Assembly: GCA_019359395.1 (NCBI GenBank)
Contig: JAHHHK010000015.1
Coordinates: forward strand, 124,001 to 188,000
DNA length: 64,000 nt
Direction: 5' to 3'
Source: Komarekiella atlantica HA4396-MV6
GTDB taxonomy: Bacteria > Cyanobacteriota > Cyanobacteriia > Cyanobacteriales > Nostocaceae
Under the pieces are notes generated by a model that was given only the letters and a program-made list of their open reading frames with translations, was not told where the DNA came from and ran no database searches. Below, piece after piece: positions 1 to 9,229 of the stretch (position 1 is the first letter of the stretch; the number at the start of each line of letters is the position of its first letter). The position numbers were made by a program, and so were the translations under genes.

Positions 1-1
1 G

Positions 2-691
2 ACCAATCTCGGTACATTGAGCGGCAATGACGAATACGATTACAGTGCGGCTCTTGATATTAATGATTCGGGTCAAGTGGTAGGGTACTCTGCTAATAGT
101 GCCTTCTCATGGACTAGTAATAATGGTATGACCAGGCTCAACACCGTATTTGGAAATAGAAATAGTAGCGTTGCTATTGCCATTAATAATGTCGGAGACA
201 TAGCGGGTAGCACCTATGACTATACTGGCCCTTATTTCAGTAACGCCTTTGTGTTGAACAGCAATGGTGATGTGATTGACCTGGGATCTACTATCCCAGC
301 CCCAGGTACAGACGAAAATTTTTATACTGGTATAGCCGCCTATGACATCAATGATGCAGGTCAGGTGATAGGAAATGGATTCAACTACCGTTTTACATAT
401 GGCCCCTTTATCTGGACTAGTACTACTGGCGTTAGAGACCTCAACACATTGATCGACCCTAGTCTAGGTTGGAGCTTATCTGCTGTAAAAGCCATTAATA
501 ACAAAGGGCAAATTGTTGTACAAGGTAGGAATGAGGATGGTTACGCAGGAGCTTTCTTGCTGACTCCAAGGTCTGCCGAACCTGTACCGGAACCGTTGAC
601 AATAGGCGCTACGCTGTTGGCAGGGGCAGGGTTAACCTCTCTACGCTATCGTCAGCGTCAGTTGCATCGTTCGGCAAAGGTTGCAAAATAA
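2..691 (+). CDS. HAF-repeat PEP-CTERM protein, 5' end outside window
   Basis: The frame is open from base 2, so the N-terminus and presumably the signal peptide lie upstream of the window. The visible part carries several degenerate HAF-type repeats (INDSGQVVGYS, INNVGDIAGS, INDAGQVIGNG, INNKGQIVV) spaced about 40-60 residues apart. The C-terminus has a VPEP motif, a hydrophobic stretch of about 17 residues and a basic tail (RYRQRQ), which is the PEP-CTERM sorting signal processed by exosortase in the families where this is known. The inferred role is an exported, surface-associated protein; the actual function is unknown. No exosortase gene is in this window. Confidence 0.8.
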   Translation, partial: TNLGTLSGNDEYDYSAALDINDSGQVVGYSANSAFSWTSNNGMTRLNTVFGNRNSSVAIAINNVGDIAGSTYDYTGPYFSNAFVLNSNGDVIDLGSTIPAPGTDENFYTGIAAYDINDAGQVIGNGFNYRFTYGPFIWTSTTGVRDLNTLIDPSLGWSLSAVKAINNKGQIVVQGRNEDGYAGAFLLTPRSAEPVPEPLTIGATLLAGAGLTSLRYRQRQLHRSAKVAK

Positions 692-901
692 TTTGTAACT
701 AAATAATGCCATGTTTTGGCACTGCTTAGTACTTGTTCTACGACTGTTCTACACAGCGACAAAATTTATATGTGTGACGATCGCACAATCACGATCGCCT
801 CGAATATGCCTGTCATACCATGTTTACAATGGGGATAAGGACACACTTCTTTGAAAGCACCCTTATAATTATTTCTTTAGGGCGATCGCAGGAGGCGAAA
901 T

Positions 902-1639
902 ATGGGCTTGGCTGGGTTAAGAATTGTGTTGGTAGAGCCAGCTGGGCCCTTAAATGTCGGGGCGATCGCACGGGTAATGAAAAATTTTGGGCTACATCAC
1001 TTAGTATTGGTAAATCCACGATGCGATCCGCTGTCGGTGGAAGCTTTAAAGATGGCAGTCCATGCTAAAGAAATTTTAGAATCTGCGGTATTAGTAGCAA
1101 CTTTACCAGAAGCGTTGCAGGGATGTGTACGGGCGATCGCCACCACCGGCCGCGTTCGGAGTTGGGAAATGCCCTTAGAAAACCCTCGGACTGCGCTACC
1201 CTGGTTACTGGAGGAACCAGAAAAACCCGCAGCTTTAATTTTTGGCAGAGAAGACCGGGGATTGAGCAATGAAGAATTAAACTATGCTCAGCGGTTTGTT
1301 TGCATTCCCACAAGTCAGGATTATATATCTCTGAATTTGGCTACTGCTGTGGCAATCTGCTGTTATGAACTGGCACAATGTGCGGAACTACCTCAGACTC
1401 AGATATCCCAGCCTGATCTCGCCCCTTTGGATGTTGTGGAATCATACTACCAACAACTAGAATCGCTACTGTTGAAAATAGGTTATCTTTATCCGCATAC
1501 GGTAGCTAGTCGTATGGAAAAATTCCGCCAACTGTACAATCGCGCTCACCTGGAAACAGGCGAAGTAGCAATGCTCCGCGGGATTGTGCATCAGGTTGAA
1601 TGGGCACTTAAAAACCAGATTGATAGTGAAAACTTGTAA
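902..1639 (+). CDS. trmJ: TrmJ-type SPOUT RNA methyltransferase
   Basis: The 245-residue product is an RNA 2'-O-methyltransferase of the SpoU/TrmJ group, which in characterised members modifies position 32 of tRNAs using S-adenosylmethionine. All three SPOUT motifs are visible: NVGAIARVMKNFGL near residue 17, IFGREDRGLSNEEL near residue 114 and SLNLATAVAICCYE near residue 140. The start at 902 is set by a strong GGAGG ribosome site just upstream. The length fits the group. It stands alone, with no obvious operon partner. The exact RNA target cannot be told from sequence. Confidence 0.85.
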   Translation: MGLAGLRIVLVEPAGPLNVGAIARVMKNFGLHHLVLVNPRCDPLSVEALKMAVHAKEILESAVLVATLPEALQGCVRAIATTGRVRSWEMPLENPRTALPWLLEEPEKPAALIFGREDRGLSNEELNYAQRFVCIPTSQDYISLNLATAVAICCYELAQCAELPQTQISQPDLAPLDVVESYYQQLESLLLKIGYLYPHTVASRMEKFRQLYNRAHLETGEVAMLRGIVHQVEWALKNQIDSENL

Positions 1640-1814
1640 CTCATTGTTTAATATGTATCCAATCATCTCCCAAAACGATGAATATGGCTTAAACTTATAA
1701 ACACAAAAATGCTACTTAGTAGCAAAGGGCAATTTGAGTATCAAAGTGTTTGAAGATTGAGTTTTGGGTCAGGAGTTTGCAAAGAAAAAGTTGAGTGGGT
1801 AACAAGGAGTAGCG

Positions 1815-3383
1815 GTGTCAGAGTCGAGTGACAAACTAACAGCTTTCTCGCGGCGTCAACCCTTAAATAGTCGCCAGCGTCCACTCATTCAAAAAGTGGC
1901 ACAGAAGAAAGTGAAAAACCAGCAGCACTCTGCTACTGGTGGAGATATAGGGTTAACACGCCCAAAAAATGATGTCAGTCCTCCCTCAATCCCTACTGGT
2001 ACACGCAGGGTTAAGGGGTTAGTCATGCCAGTAGCAGTAAAACCAATTCCGACTGCGAAGGGAAAGATTCCACCCTTGAAACCGGGTGCTGTCAAGTCAA
2101 AAACGGTGCGTGTAGAAAAACAGTTGTTGCCGAAAAAAGGCAGACCAGTATCGCGTAAAACGCGGTTAAAGCCAATGGCAAGAACTATGTTGTATATCCT
2201 GCGATTATTAATTGTGGGAGTTGGTATTGGCGCGATCATCGGCACAGTATTGTCAATATTAGACCCTGCTAATCGCATCAACACAACTTCGTCGGGGCAA
2301 TCTAATCCTAATGTTGGTGTTGGGCGATCGCAACCACAACCTACCCAAAATCCATCAGTTTCGAGCTTATATCTCACCCAAGAAATAACTCCCCTAAAAA
2401 ATGCTGTGCAAAATCTGGCAGCAGCCAACTCAGATCTAACACCTGGAGCATTCTTAGTAGATTTGGATACTGGGGCTTACGTGGATTTGAATGGTTCCGC
2501 TAGTTTTCCGGCGGCTAGCACGATTAAAGTGCCGATTTTGGTTGCTTTTTTCCAGGATGTGGATGCCGGGAAAATCCGCCTAGATGAAATGCTGACCATG
2601 CAACAAGAAATGATGGCTGGCGGCTCAGGAAATCTGCAATACAAACCAGCAGGAACGAAATTTTCAGCTTTGGAAGTCGCAACTAAAATGATTACCATCA
2701 GCGACAACACAGCGACAAATATGTTGATTGCCCACATGGGAGGTGCGGAAACACTGAACCAACGTTTCCGAAGTTGGGGATTGACAACCACAACAATTCG
2801 TAATCAACTCCCAGATTTACAAGGAACAAACACTACCAGTCCCAAAGAATTGGGGAATTTGATCACTATTGTAAATCAAGGTAATTTGGTGAGTATGCGA
2901 TCGCGCGATCTAATCCTTGATATCATGCGCCGAACTGAGAAAGATAATTTACTGCCATCTGGTTTAGGCACAGGTGCAAGAATATACCACAAAACGGGCG
3001 ATATTGGAACAATGCTGGCAGATGCCGGTTTGGTTGATATCCCAACTGGCAAGCGCTACATAGCCGCTGTTATGGTACAACGCCCTACCAACGATCCTCG
3101 CGCCGAGAAACTGATTAGCTCAATTTCTCGTGCTGCTTACGAACAGTTTAGCCAAAATGCTGTCACGCCTAGTAATACGACAAGCCCTATACCCGGAGCT
3201 AGTTATCAACCCCCAATCATCACTCCTGCTGTACCTAACAACACAACAACTAATATGCCCATAAGCGGTTATCAGTCTCCAATAATCGCTCCTCCACCCA
3301 ACAGCATGGGAAGTACTAGTACTACACCCGCAAACGGTTATCCATCGCCAGTGACGAATCCTCAATACTATCCCCCAAGATAA
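1815..3383 (+). CDS. membrane-anchored class A beta-lactamase-like serine hydrolase
   Basis: The 522-residue protein has a long basic N-terminal region (1-122), one membrane segment (about 125-148) and an extracytoplasmic beta-lactamase/transpeptidase-like domain. The active-site triads are present: STIK at 235-238, SDN at 296-298 and KTG at 393-395. I do not see a clear class A Glu166 equivalent in the omega-loop region (TNTTSPKEL), so true beta-lactamase activity is doubtful and a peptidoglycan-related role is as likely. The last 80 residues are Pro/Asn/Thr-rich with three degenerate copies of a Y-Q/P-S/P-P-I/V-I unit. Start is GTG at 1815 behind AAGGAG. Confidence 0.75.
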   Translation: MSESSDKLTAFSRRQPLNSRQRPLIQKVAQKKVKNQQHSATGGDIGLTRPKNDVSPPSIPTGTRRVKGLVMPVAVKPIPTAKGKIPPLKPGAVKSKTVRVEKQLLPKKGRPVSRKTRLKPMARTMLYILRLLIVGVGIGAIIGTVLSILDPANRINTTSSGQSNPNVGVGRSQPQPTQNPSVSSLYLTQEITPLKNAVQNLAAANSDLTPGAFLVDLDTGAYVDLNGSASFPAASTIKVPILVAFFQDVDAGKIRLDEMLTMQQEMMAGGSGNLQYKPAGTKFSALEVATKMITISDNTATNMLIAHMGGAETLNQRFRSWGLTTTTIRNQLPDLQGTNTTSPKELGNLITIVNQGNLVSMRSRDLILDIMRRTEKDNLLPSGLGTGARIYHKTGDIGTMLADAGLVDIPTGKRYIAAVMVQRPTNDPRAEKLISSISRAAYEQFSQNAVTPSNTTSPIPGASYQPPIITPAVPNNTTTNMPISGYQSPIIAPPPNSMGSTSTTPANGYPSPVTNPQYYPPR

Positions 3384-3420
3384 TTTAGGATTTGAGATTG
3401 TGGAATTATATTTTTGTCTT

Positions 3421-4539
3421 TTAACTTTTCTGATACCGCATTCCTGGGAGTTGGGAAACTAAACCCATAAGTTCTAACTGCAACAAAGCGCTGGAAACTG
3501 AGCCAGCAGCCATGCTTGTTTGTTGGACAATGATATCGAAAGTCAAAGCATCAAAAGTTAACACATCTATTATTCTTTGTAGTTCTGGTGATAAATTAGG
3601 CAAACTCAACTGTTCAGATGTCCGGGATATCTCCACTACATCAAGTTGTGGAACAGCTCCCAACATGCTTAACAGTTCGTCTATTTCCTTGAGAATAAAA
3701 GAAGCTCCTTGATTTAGTAACTTTAAACAACCTTGAGACGGGTTGTCGTCTAGTCTTCCAGGTAATGCATAGACATCTCTGCCAAATTCATTTGCATAGG
3801 TAGCTGTAATTAACGCACCAGATTTTAAAGGTGCTTCCATTACCAGAATGGCGCGGCTTAAACCTGCAATAATTCGATTGCGGCGAGGAAAGTGGGTGCG
3901 ATCAGGTGGTGTTTTTGCTGGATATTCACTCACAACTAACCCAGCAGTCAAAATCTGTTTGTACAGATCTCGATTTTTATGTGGATAGATAACATCTACA
4001 CCTGTTCCTAAAACTGCGATCGTGCGTCCACCTGCTTGCATCGCGGCGCTATGGCTTATTGTATCAATTCCCTCCGCCATACCAGAAACAACTGTAAAAC
4101 CATTTTTAGCCAAAGCTGTGCTAATTTGGCGAGTCCAACGGATACCATACTCCGATGGTTGGCGTGTCCCCACAATCCCAACCAGTGGTTTTTGTCCCAG
4201 ATTTTCTTGTAGTTCAACTTCACCGCGATAGTACAAAATTGGTGGTGGACTGGGAGTTTCCAGCAACAAGCGGGGATAATCCGTATCTGCTGGTGTCCAG
4301 AAATGCGAGTTTTCTTGCTGGTGTTTGGTGAATAGGTTTTCTGGGTGTAGACGCGATCGCTGTTGTACTACTTTTTCCAATGTCTGAAAACCAAAACCCT
4401 CAACTTCTCCCAATTGAGCCTTGCTAGCTTTCCAAGCTATTGCAAGAGTACCGAAATGCTGTTGCAACCGTTGCAGCAATACTGGGCCAATCCCAGAAAT
4501 TTGCGACCAAGCTAGCCAATACGCGCGTTCATCTACCAC
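3421..4539 (-). CDS. dprA: DNA-processing protein DprA
   Basis: DprA protects incoming single-stranded DNA and loads RecA during natural transformation. The 372-residue product has an N-terminal helix-hairpin-helix-like segment, then the Rossmann core with VGTRQPSEYG, VVSGMAEGIDTISH, TGVDVIYP, FPRRNRIIAGLS and GALITATYA, and a C-terminal winged-helix domain. Length is typical. It converges with the serine hydrolase gene upstream, with only about 37 bases between stops. Many cyanobacteria keep dprA for competence; no other competence gene is nearby. Confidence 0.92.
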   Translation of the reverse strand: MVDERAYWLAWSQISGIGPVLLQRLQQHFGTLAIAWKASKAQLGEVEGFGFQTLEKVVQQRSRLHPENLFTKHQQENSHFWTPADTDYPRLLLETPSPPPILYYRGEVELQENLGQKPLVGIVGTRQPSEYGIRWTRQISTALAKNGFTVVSGMAEGIDTISHSAAMQAGGRTIAVLGTGVDVIYPHKNRDLYKQILTAGLVVSEYPAKTPPDRTHFPRRNRIIAGLSRAILVMEAPLKSGALITATYANEFGRDVYALPGRLDDNPSQGCLKLLNQGASFILKEIDELLSMLGAVPQLDVVEISRTSEQLSLPNLSPELQRIIDVLTFDALTFDIIVQQTSMAAGSVSSALLQLELMGLVSQLPGMRYQKS

Positions 4540-4659
4540 AATTCCATCCTCACGCCTACTGGTTTGAGTATTCCCAAATTTAGAACTTGAAAAGGGTAGT
4601 CTTTACCCTCAACGTTTTGCTGGCAAAATTTGTTTAGTTTGGATGCGATCGCCTATCTG

Positions 4660-5034
4660 TCACCCATCTATGGGCATTTTCAGATAATTGGTAAATTTTT
4701 CCCCCCTATCTCTGCTAGCTGTACCAGGGGAAAGAACTTCGGCAATTATTTTTGAATTTTGAATACATTTGCGAGCATTCTGGTCTTGCGGGTCGCAACT
4801 GACGATAACATCAGGGTAATAGTATGGGCTTTTGGGGGTAACTTGCACCTTTATATCCAACATATTCACCCGACAACCCCTAGCACGTAAGTGTGGATAT
4901 AGGTTTCTGTACAAGTTTAGCGCCATATCGTTGTGGTGAATTGTACCACCAGTCATGGCAAAGACTTCGCCGTTGAAATATTCGTAACGAAGTTCTTGAA
5001 GGGGTTCCCATGCGAGATATTCCTCAATGGTCAT
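4660..5034 (-). pseudogene. Uma2-family nuclease fragment, C-terminally truncated
   Basis: This 124-codon frame matches the Uma2 family of PD-(D/E)XK-fold nucleases, widespread in cyanobacteria. Visible are the N-terminal EEYLAWE segment, YEYFNGEVFAMTGG, the catalytic-type YYPDVIVSCDP and the IAEVLSPGTASRDRGEKF motif. Full-length members run to about 190 residues; here the frame stops soon after NYLKM, where the conserved C-terminal strand-helix region should follow. The frame is open a little upstream of the ATG, so the start is not certain. I infer a 3' deletion and loss of function. Confidence 0.7.
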
Positions 5035-5300
5035 TTTTTGCGGTTCTTGGGAGATGGCTACTATAGCAAGATTTTTCCAGTTTGTTCTGATTTTAGCGAA
5101 TCGGATGAGATGGTTAAGTTGATTTCTAGCGAAAGCGTCCGATCGCAGGTGGGGTTACTAATATAAAATTGGGATTAATGCCACTTTGGGATATTAACGC
5201 CATATTTGGATAGACGCGATCGCGAGTATTCATCTACACTCCTTTTTGACTCAGTTGACAATCTTACGCAACAATTTAATTCATTAGTGTGGAGAGTAGT

Positions 5301-5787
5301 GTGAAAAAGTTGATATTTCTGCCAAGTATGCGTTTGTGGTTAGGGGTTAGTTTATTCGGATATTTTATTAGTTATGGGATACTGATTGAGAGTCGCTGTG
5401 CGATCGCTCAACCTATTTTAACTGAGGTGGAAGCAAAGAATAAAAATAGAGACATTATTGAACTGAGCGAGTTTGCATCCCCTGTCACCAATATTAGTGG
5501 TTTGCTTTCCCAATCTCCCACACCAACAAACCCCCCCTTCCGTCCCTCCTTCGCAAGGGGGGAAACAGGCAGGTGTCACAATTACGGGTGTGAAAGCCAA
5601 TCCTACCGACAAGGGTGTGGAGATAATTTTAGAGACAAACCAAGGAGATAAACTGCAAGTTACGAATCGCACTACGGGTAATAATTTTATTGCAGATATC
5701 ACGGGTGGACAGTTGCGTTTAGCGAATGGTGATGCTTTCGCGTTTCAGTCGGAAAATGCGATCGCCAATAGCTACACAAATTGTTAA
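5301..5787 (+). pseudogene. TonB-dependent siderophore receptor remnant (signal peptide plus AMIN domain), frameshifted
   Basis: A GTG at 5301 behind GGAG opens a signal-peptide-like N-terminus (KKLIFLPSMRLWLGV... CAIAQ) followed by a linker. At a run of seven C (5531-5537) the reading must slip by one base to continue into an AMIN-like domain (VTITGVKANPTDKGVEIILE ... QLRLANGDAFAF). That order is typical of cyanobacterial TonB-dependent siderophore receptors of about 800 residues. The plug and barrel are missing: the sequence runs at a GCGATCGCC site straight into an iron-binding-protein gene in a third frame. It cannot make a receptor. Confidence 0.7.
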
Positions 5788-6616
5788 TCATGCTCTCGGA
5801 AAAGTCGAAATTCCAGTTGCACCACAGCGCGTTATTGTATTACACGACAGTATTCTCGATTGTGTATTAGCTTTGGATGTGAAGCCAGTCGGTGTCGCTT
5901 ATTATCCATATTATCAGTTTGCAGGAGAGCGTTTTCGGGGGATACCGCCAGATTTAGTCGCTAATATCCCCGAAGTGGGTAGTATTAGCCAACCTTCCCT
6001 AGAAAAGATTCTTAGCTTAAAACCAGATTTAATTTTGGGGTTAACATTTCAAAAAAACTCTTATCAACTGCTGTCGGCGATCGCACCTACTGTAATGTTT
6101 GATTTATACGAGTCACATGATTTCAAGGAAAGATTACGATATTTTGCTCAACTTCTGGGAAAGCAGGAACAAGCAAAAAAAGCCCTAACAAATTATCACC
6201 AGCGCGTTCAACAGTTACAGCAGCAATTAGGAGAAAAGTTGCAGAAAACCACCATATCTGTGATTATTCTGCAAGGGCAAAATTTTTATACCTATAGCTC
6301 AAACCATGTACTGGAAGCTCAAGTTATTCGAGATATAGGTTTACGTCGTCCACCTATTCAACAAAATCAAAAAAGCTCTTATTTGGCATCAAGTATTGAA
6401 ATGTTACCCCACCATGATGCAGATGTCTTATTTGTTAAGGCAGACTGGACAAAGGAAAATCCTGAACCTTTATCTTTTTTGAAACAACCGATTTGGTCAA
6501 CATTAAATGCTGTTAAAAACAATCAAGTTTATGAGGTAAACTGCTCTTTTTGTGGGCCTTTGGCAGCTAATAAAATAATTGATGATTTCTATAAATATCT
6601 CGTCAATACCTCTTAA
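5726..6616 (+). pseudogene. FecB/FhuD-like iron-siderophore substrate-binding protein lacking its signal peptide
   Basis: From about residue 16 (ATQIVNHALGKVEIPVAPQR) to the stop this is a complete periplasmic binding protein of the iron-siderophore/cobalamin ABC class, with VIVLHDSILDCVLALDVKPVG, PSLEKILSLKPDLILG and a normal C-terminus. The usual N-terminal export signal or lipobox is absent; instead the frame emerges from the receptor remnant upstream. Any product from ATG 5726 or 5756 would stay in the cytoplasm. In Nostoc-type iron loci a receptor gene is commonly followed by such a binding protein, so one internal deletion explains the chimera. It could be a recent pseudogene. Confidence 0.7.
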
Positions 6617-6773
6617 ACTCATCCATATCGCTGGGAAATTAGGGATAGCTAAATATCTTCACCCCCAAGTGCTTTTAAGCAAACCAGCTAAAATATTAAT
6701 GCGATCGCTGCGGGAGCAAACCGCCTTCGGCATCGCGCTAAAGTAACGATAGAGTTCGTGCTCTGCTCTTTTC

Positions 6774-7463
6774 CTATGCTTTCCAATTGAAAAACCGAGC
6801 ATAAATATAAGCGATAGTTTCAGACATGATTGTTCGCACACCTTCGCTAGAAACCCACCATTTACTTGGATCGTAATTATTGTTTTTGGCTGCAATTACA
6901 CCCACTGGAATTTTGGGAGCAAGTATTTGTTTGAATAACAGCCAACTCCTGCGGGAATGAACGTCCCAGGAAAGGAGATTAATTGATTTTATCTTGACAT
7001 CTGAACTAAATAGCCAACGGCGAAATTCGGTAGCAGATGCATAACTACGATCCTTAATTACCGAAGGCGTAGGAACGGCTATGACTTTCTCTGCTGCTAA
7101 ACCGAGCTTTTTGAAGGTAGCGGCTGAAACTTCTGCAAAGTTTTTGTATCCAATCAGATAACTACCTCTCTCTATACTGCTTCCTGTAGTAATAATTAGG
7201 CGATAAGAACCACTATTAAATTCAGTCAAAGCTTGTTCTATTCCATAGTCTGGTACCCATCCTTCCACAACTAATGCATCTGCTGTTTTGATAGGAGAAT
7301 TTACGGCTAGAAATGGGTGGATATGAGTGATTGTCAAGAACGTTAAATAAGCAGTAGTAACCAGAAAAATAAACCATCCCTGAGCCGTAAAAGTCCAGAT
7401 TTGTTGGCGTTTGAGCAGCCGGAATTTGGGAAGTTTTAAAAACTGGCGATATCTTCTCTGCAT
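6774..7463 (-). CDS. YdcF/SanA/ElyC-family membrane protein (DUF218)
   Basis: The 229-residue protein has an N-terminal membrane segment (about 29-45, TAQGWFIFLVTTAYLTFL) and then a DUF218 domain: ADALVVEGWVPDYGIEQAL, IITTGSSIERGSY, TRDRSYASA-like KDRSYASATEFRRWL and a C-terminal SETIAYIYARF. Family members are envelope proteins of largely unknown activity, some linked to cell-wall or polysaccharide metabolism. Its ATG overlaps the stop of the DUF2301 gene by one base (TAATG), indicating translational coupling. Confidence 0.8.
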   Translation of the reverse strand: MQRRYRQFLKLPKFRLLKRQQIWTFTAQGWFIFLVTTAYLTFLTITHIHPFLAVNSPIKTADALVVEGWVPDYGIEQALTEFNSGSYRLIITTGSSIERGSYLIGYKNFAEVSAATFKKLGLAAEKVIAVPTPSVIKDRSYASATEFRRWLFSSDVKIKSINLLSWDVHSRRSWLLFKQILAPKIPVGVIAAKNNNYDPSKWWVSSEGVRTIMSETIAYIYARFFNWKA

Positions 7464-8119
7464 TAAACCTTTTCTAAGCTTTGTTGTTTCAAATAAGCAA
7501 ATACAGATTTATCGCCAATATCAGGTGGAATTGCTTGCAGTGTTTTACGCAAAGCGAATACTATAAACAAAATCGCCCAAACTCCTAATAAAATCTGTTC
7601 TGCTTGAGTTGGTAAAATACCCACTAAATGTCCTAACAATAGTAACGGTACAGTAACGGTTAATACTTTAGTTTCTAGACGATTAAAGCAGAAGGCTTCT
7701 TTGAAATAAATGCCTGTCAAAGCAACGAAAGTAAAACCAACTCCGAATAAGGTAACAGGGTGATTGTAAACAGTCACAGCCAATGGTTCACTACTAGATA
7801 GTGCGAAGGCTACGGCTGCAATGCTACCGATCGCCCAAAAAAGCTGCAACAATCGGTGTAGTGATGCCATGTAAATATGAATGGTAAATAAACTCACACC
7901 GAGAGCAAGACTAAAACAAGCATATAAAGGCGTCAGTGTGGTGAAAACAGTCGGGTTATTGTTGAGCAAAACCAAAGCGCTGCCGATGGCAAAGCTCAGT
8001 GCAGCTACCATTAAACCAGCACGGTAGATAATTACGCCAGTGCGATCGCTCTGAGTAATTGTAAATTCCCCGAACTGACCTTGATAAACTTCTGGTGCAG
8101 ATAGTGTTTGCGTAGTCAT
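7463..8119 (-). CDS. DUF2301 multi-pass membrane protein
   Basis: This integral membrane protein has about six hydrophobic segments and belongs by pattern to the DUF2301 family of cyanobacterial membrane proteins. The frame extends to 8194, but I prefer the ATG at 8119 (MTTQTLSAPEVYQGQFGE), because the preceding 25 residues look like untranslated leader and the shorter protein of 218 residues matches the family pattern. It is coupled by a one-base overlap to the YdcF-type gene. The function is unknown. Confidence 0.75.
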   Translation of the reverse strand: MTTQTLSAPEVYQGQFGEFTITQSDRTGVIIYRAGLMVAALSFAIGSALVLLNNNPTVFTTLTPLYACFSLALGVSLFTIHIYMASLHRLLQLFWAIGSIAAVAFALSSSEPLAVTVYNHPVTLFGVGFTFVALTGIYFKEAFCFNRLETKVLTVTVPLLLLGHLVGILPTQAEQILLGVWAILFIVFALRKTLQAIPPDIGDKSVFAYLKQQSLEKV

Positions 8120-8318
8120 ATAAAAGCAATGAGTAAGGATAGCCAGTAGTTTGCGTCGCTGGTAGGCAGACAGTAGTGATGATTCCCTTGTCAAGTGCGA
8201 AGGAAATTTGCTGACTGGTTACTTTTATTATGATGGGCAATAAGACTAACGTAGCATCACAATACTTCTTCGCCTTCAACAGCTATGAGCAACAGGCACT
8301 TGAGATCTGAGTGATTTC

Positions 8319-9119
8319 TCATAAAAACAAGACTTGTAACGCATTTTGCCAGTTGATCTGTAACTGTAAATGAGCATTACCACTATTAATGGCAATTTCT
8401 ACCCAGCCATGACTGCCAACTAAAGCGATCGCTTCTCCAACATTGACATCAGTGTAAGTTTCACACCCAGGTATAGTCAATCCAGCGGCTTGTACACACC
8501 AGGTTTTGCTTTGCACGTAACTCCCTGGAATGTTGCTCACTAAGTTACCAAAGTGATCAATATATTGAATGTAACCCGCCACACCTGTTGTTGTTTCGTT
8601 ACAATAGTTGACATTTAGTTGTACTAAATCTGTGGGATTGATTTCTCGTCCAAGCTGTTTGAGAGGAACACCACTAGCAAGATTGGCTCCTACTGGTGCA
8701 AAGATATCCCTACCGTGAAAAGTCTTGCTTGGTTGACGCGTTCTCCAATAATCAGGGTTTGTGAGTTCAACGGTGGCGCTCGCGGGGCTTTGACTTAGTA
8801 CCCCACTGAAGATACCATTATCTGGGCCTACTAAAAAACCTTGAGCAAATTCTACTGCGATCGCCCTTCGCCTGCCTCCCACACCTGGATCTACTATAGC
8901 CACATGTACCGTTCCAACTGGGAAATATGCATAAGCATTCATCAAACAAAACCTTGCTGCGGCAATGTTTTGCGGTGGAATTTGGTGCGTTAAGTCTACC
9001 ACAGTTAAATTGGGATTGATTTGAGCTATGACTCCTTTGATCACGCCTACATACACATCGCGATCGCCAAAATCGCTTAGCAGCGTGAGGAGTGGTTGAT
9101 TTATCTGCTTTTCGGACAC
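8319..9119 (-). CDS. SAM hydroxide adenosyltransferase (DUF62 family)
   Basis: Members of this family hydrolyse S-adenosylmethionine to adenosine and methionine and are relatives of the fluorinase and chlorinase enzymes. The 266-residue product shows LLSDFGDRDVYVGVIKG at the N-terminus, VDLTHQIPPQNI, FPVGTVHVAIVDPGVGG, LVGPDNGIFSGVL and the C-terminal beta domain with GYIQYIDHFGNLVSNIP. The chlorinase-specific loop is not evident, so a hydroxide-using enzyme is inferred. It ends about 200 bases upstream of the DUF2301 gene on the same strand. Confidence 0.85.
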   Translation of the reverse strand: MSEKQINQPLLTLLSDFGDRDVYVGVIKGVIAQINPNLTVVDLTHQIPPQNIAAARFCLMNAYAYFPVGTVHVAIVDPGVGGRRRAIAVEFAQGFLVGPDNGIFSGVLSQSPASATVELTNPDYWRTRQPSKTFHGRDIFAPVGANLASGVPLKQLGREINPTDLVQLNVNYCNETTTGVAGYIQYIDHFGNLVSNIPGSYVQSKTWCVQAAGLTIPGCETYTDVNVGEAIALVGSHGWVEIAINSGNAHLQLQINWQNALQVLFL

Positions 9120-9156
9120 AGCTTACTCAAAAAATTACAATAAATCAGATTTTTCT

Positions 9157-9170
9157 GTAACAACAGCTAC
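9157..9170 (+). promoter_or_regulatory. NtcA binding site, exact GTA-N8-TAC
   Basis: The bases match the NtcA consensus exactly (GTA, eight bases, TAC). A TAGGAT element follows 16 bases later at 9187, closer than the 20-24 bases of classical NtcA-activated promoters. The site may therefore overlap the -35 region and act in repression. It sits 60 bases before the start of the 51-codon gene. Confidence 0.6.
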
Positions 9171-9229
9171 TAAATTTATGTTATGTTAGGATTACGAGAC
9201 ATAAAGATAAAATTAAAGAGGTAATCATT

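Noticed and set aside
6659-6895. 78-codon minus-strand frame
   Set aside because: It overlaps the YdcF-type gene 3' end in another frame and includes a dispersed GC-rich repeat at about 6700-6745.
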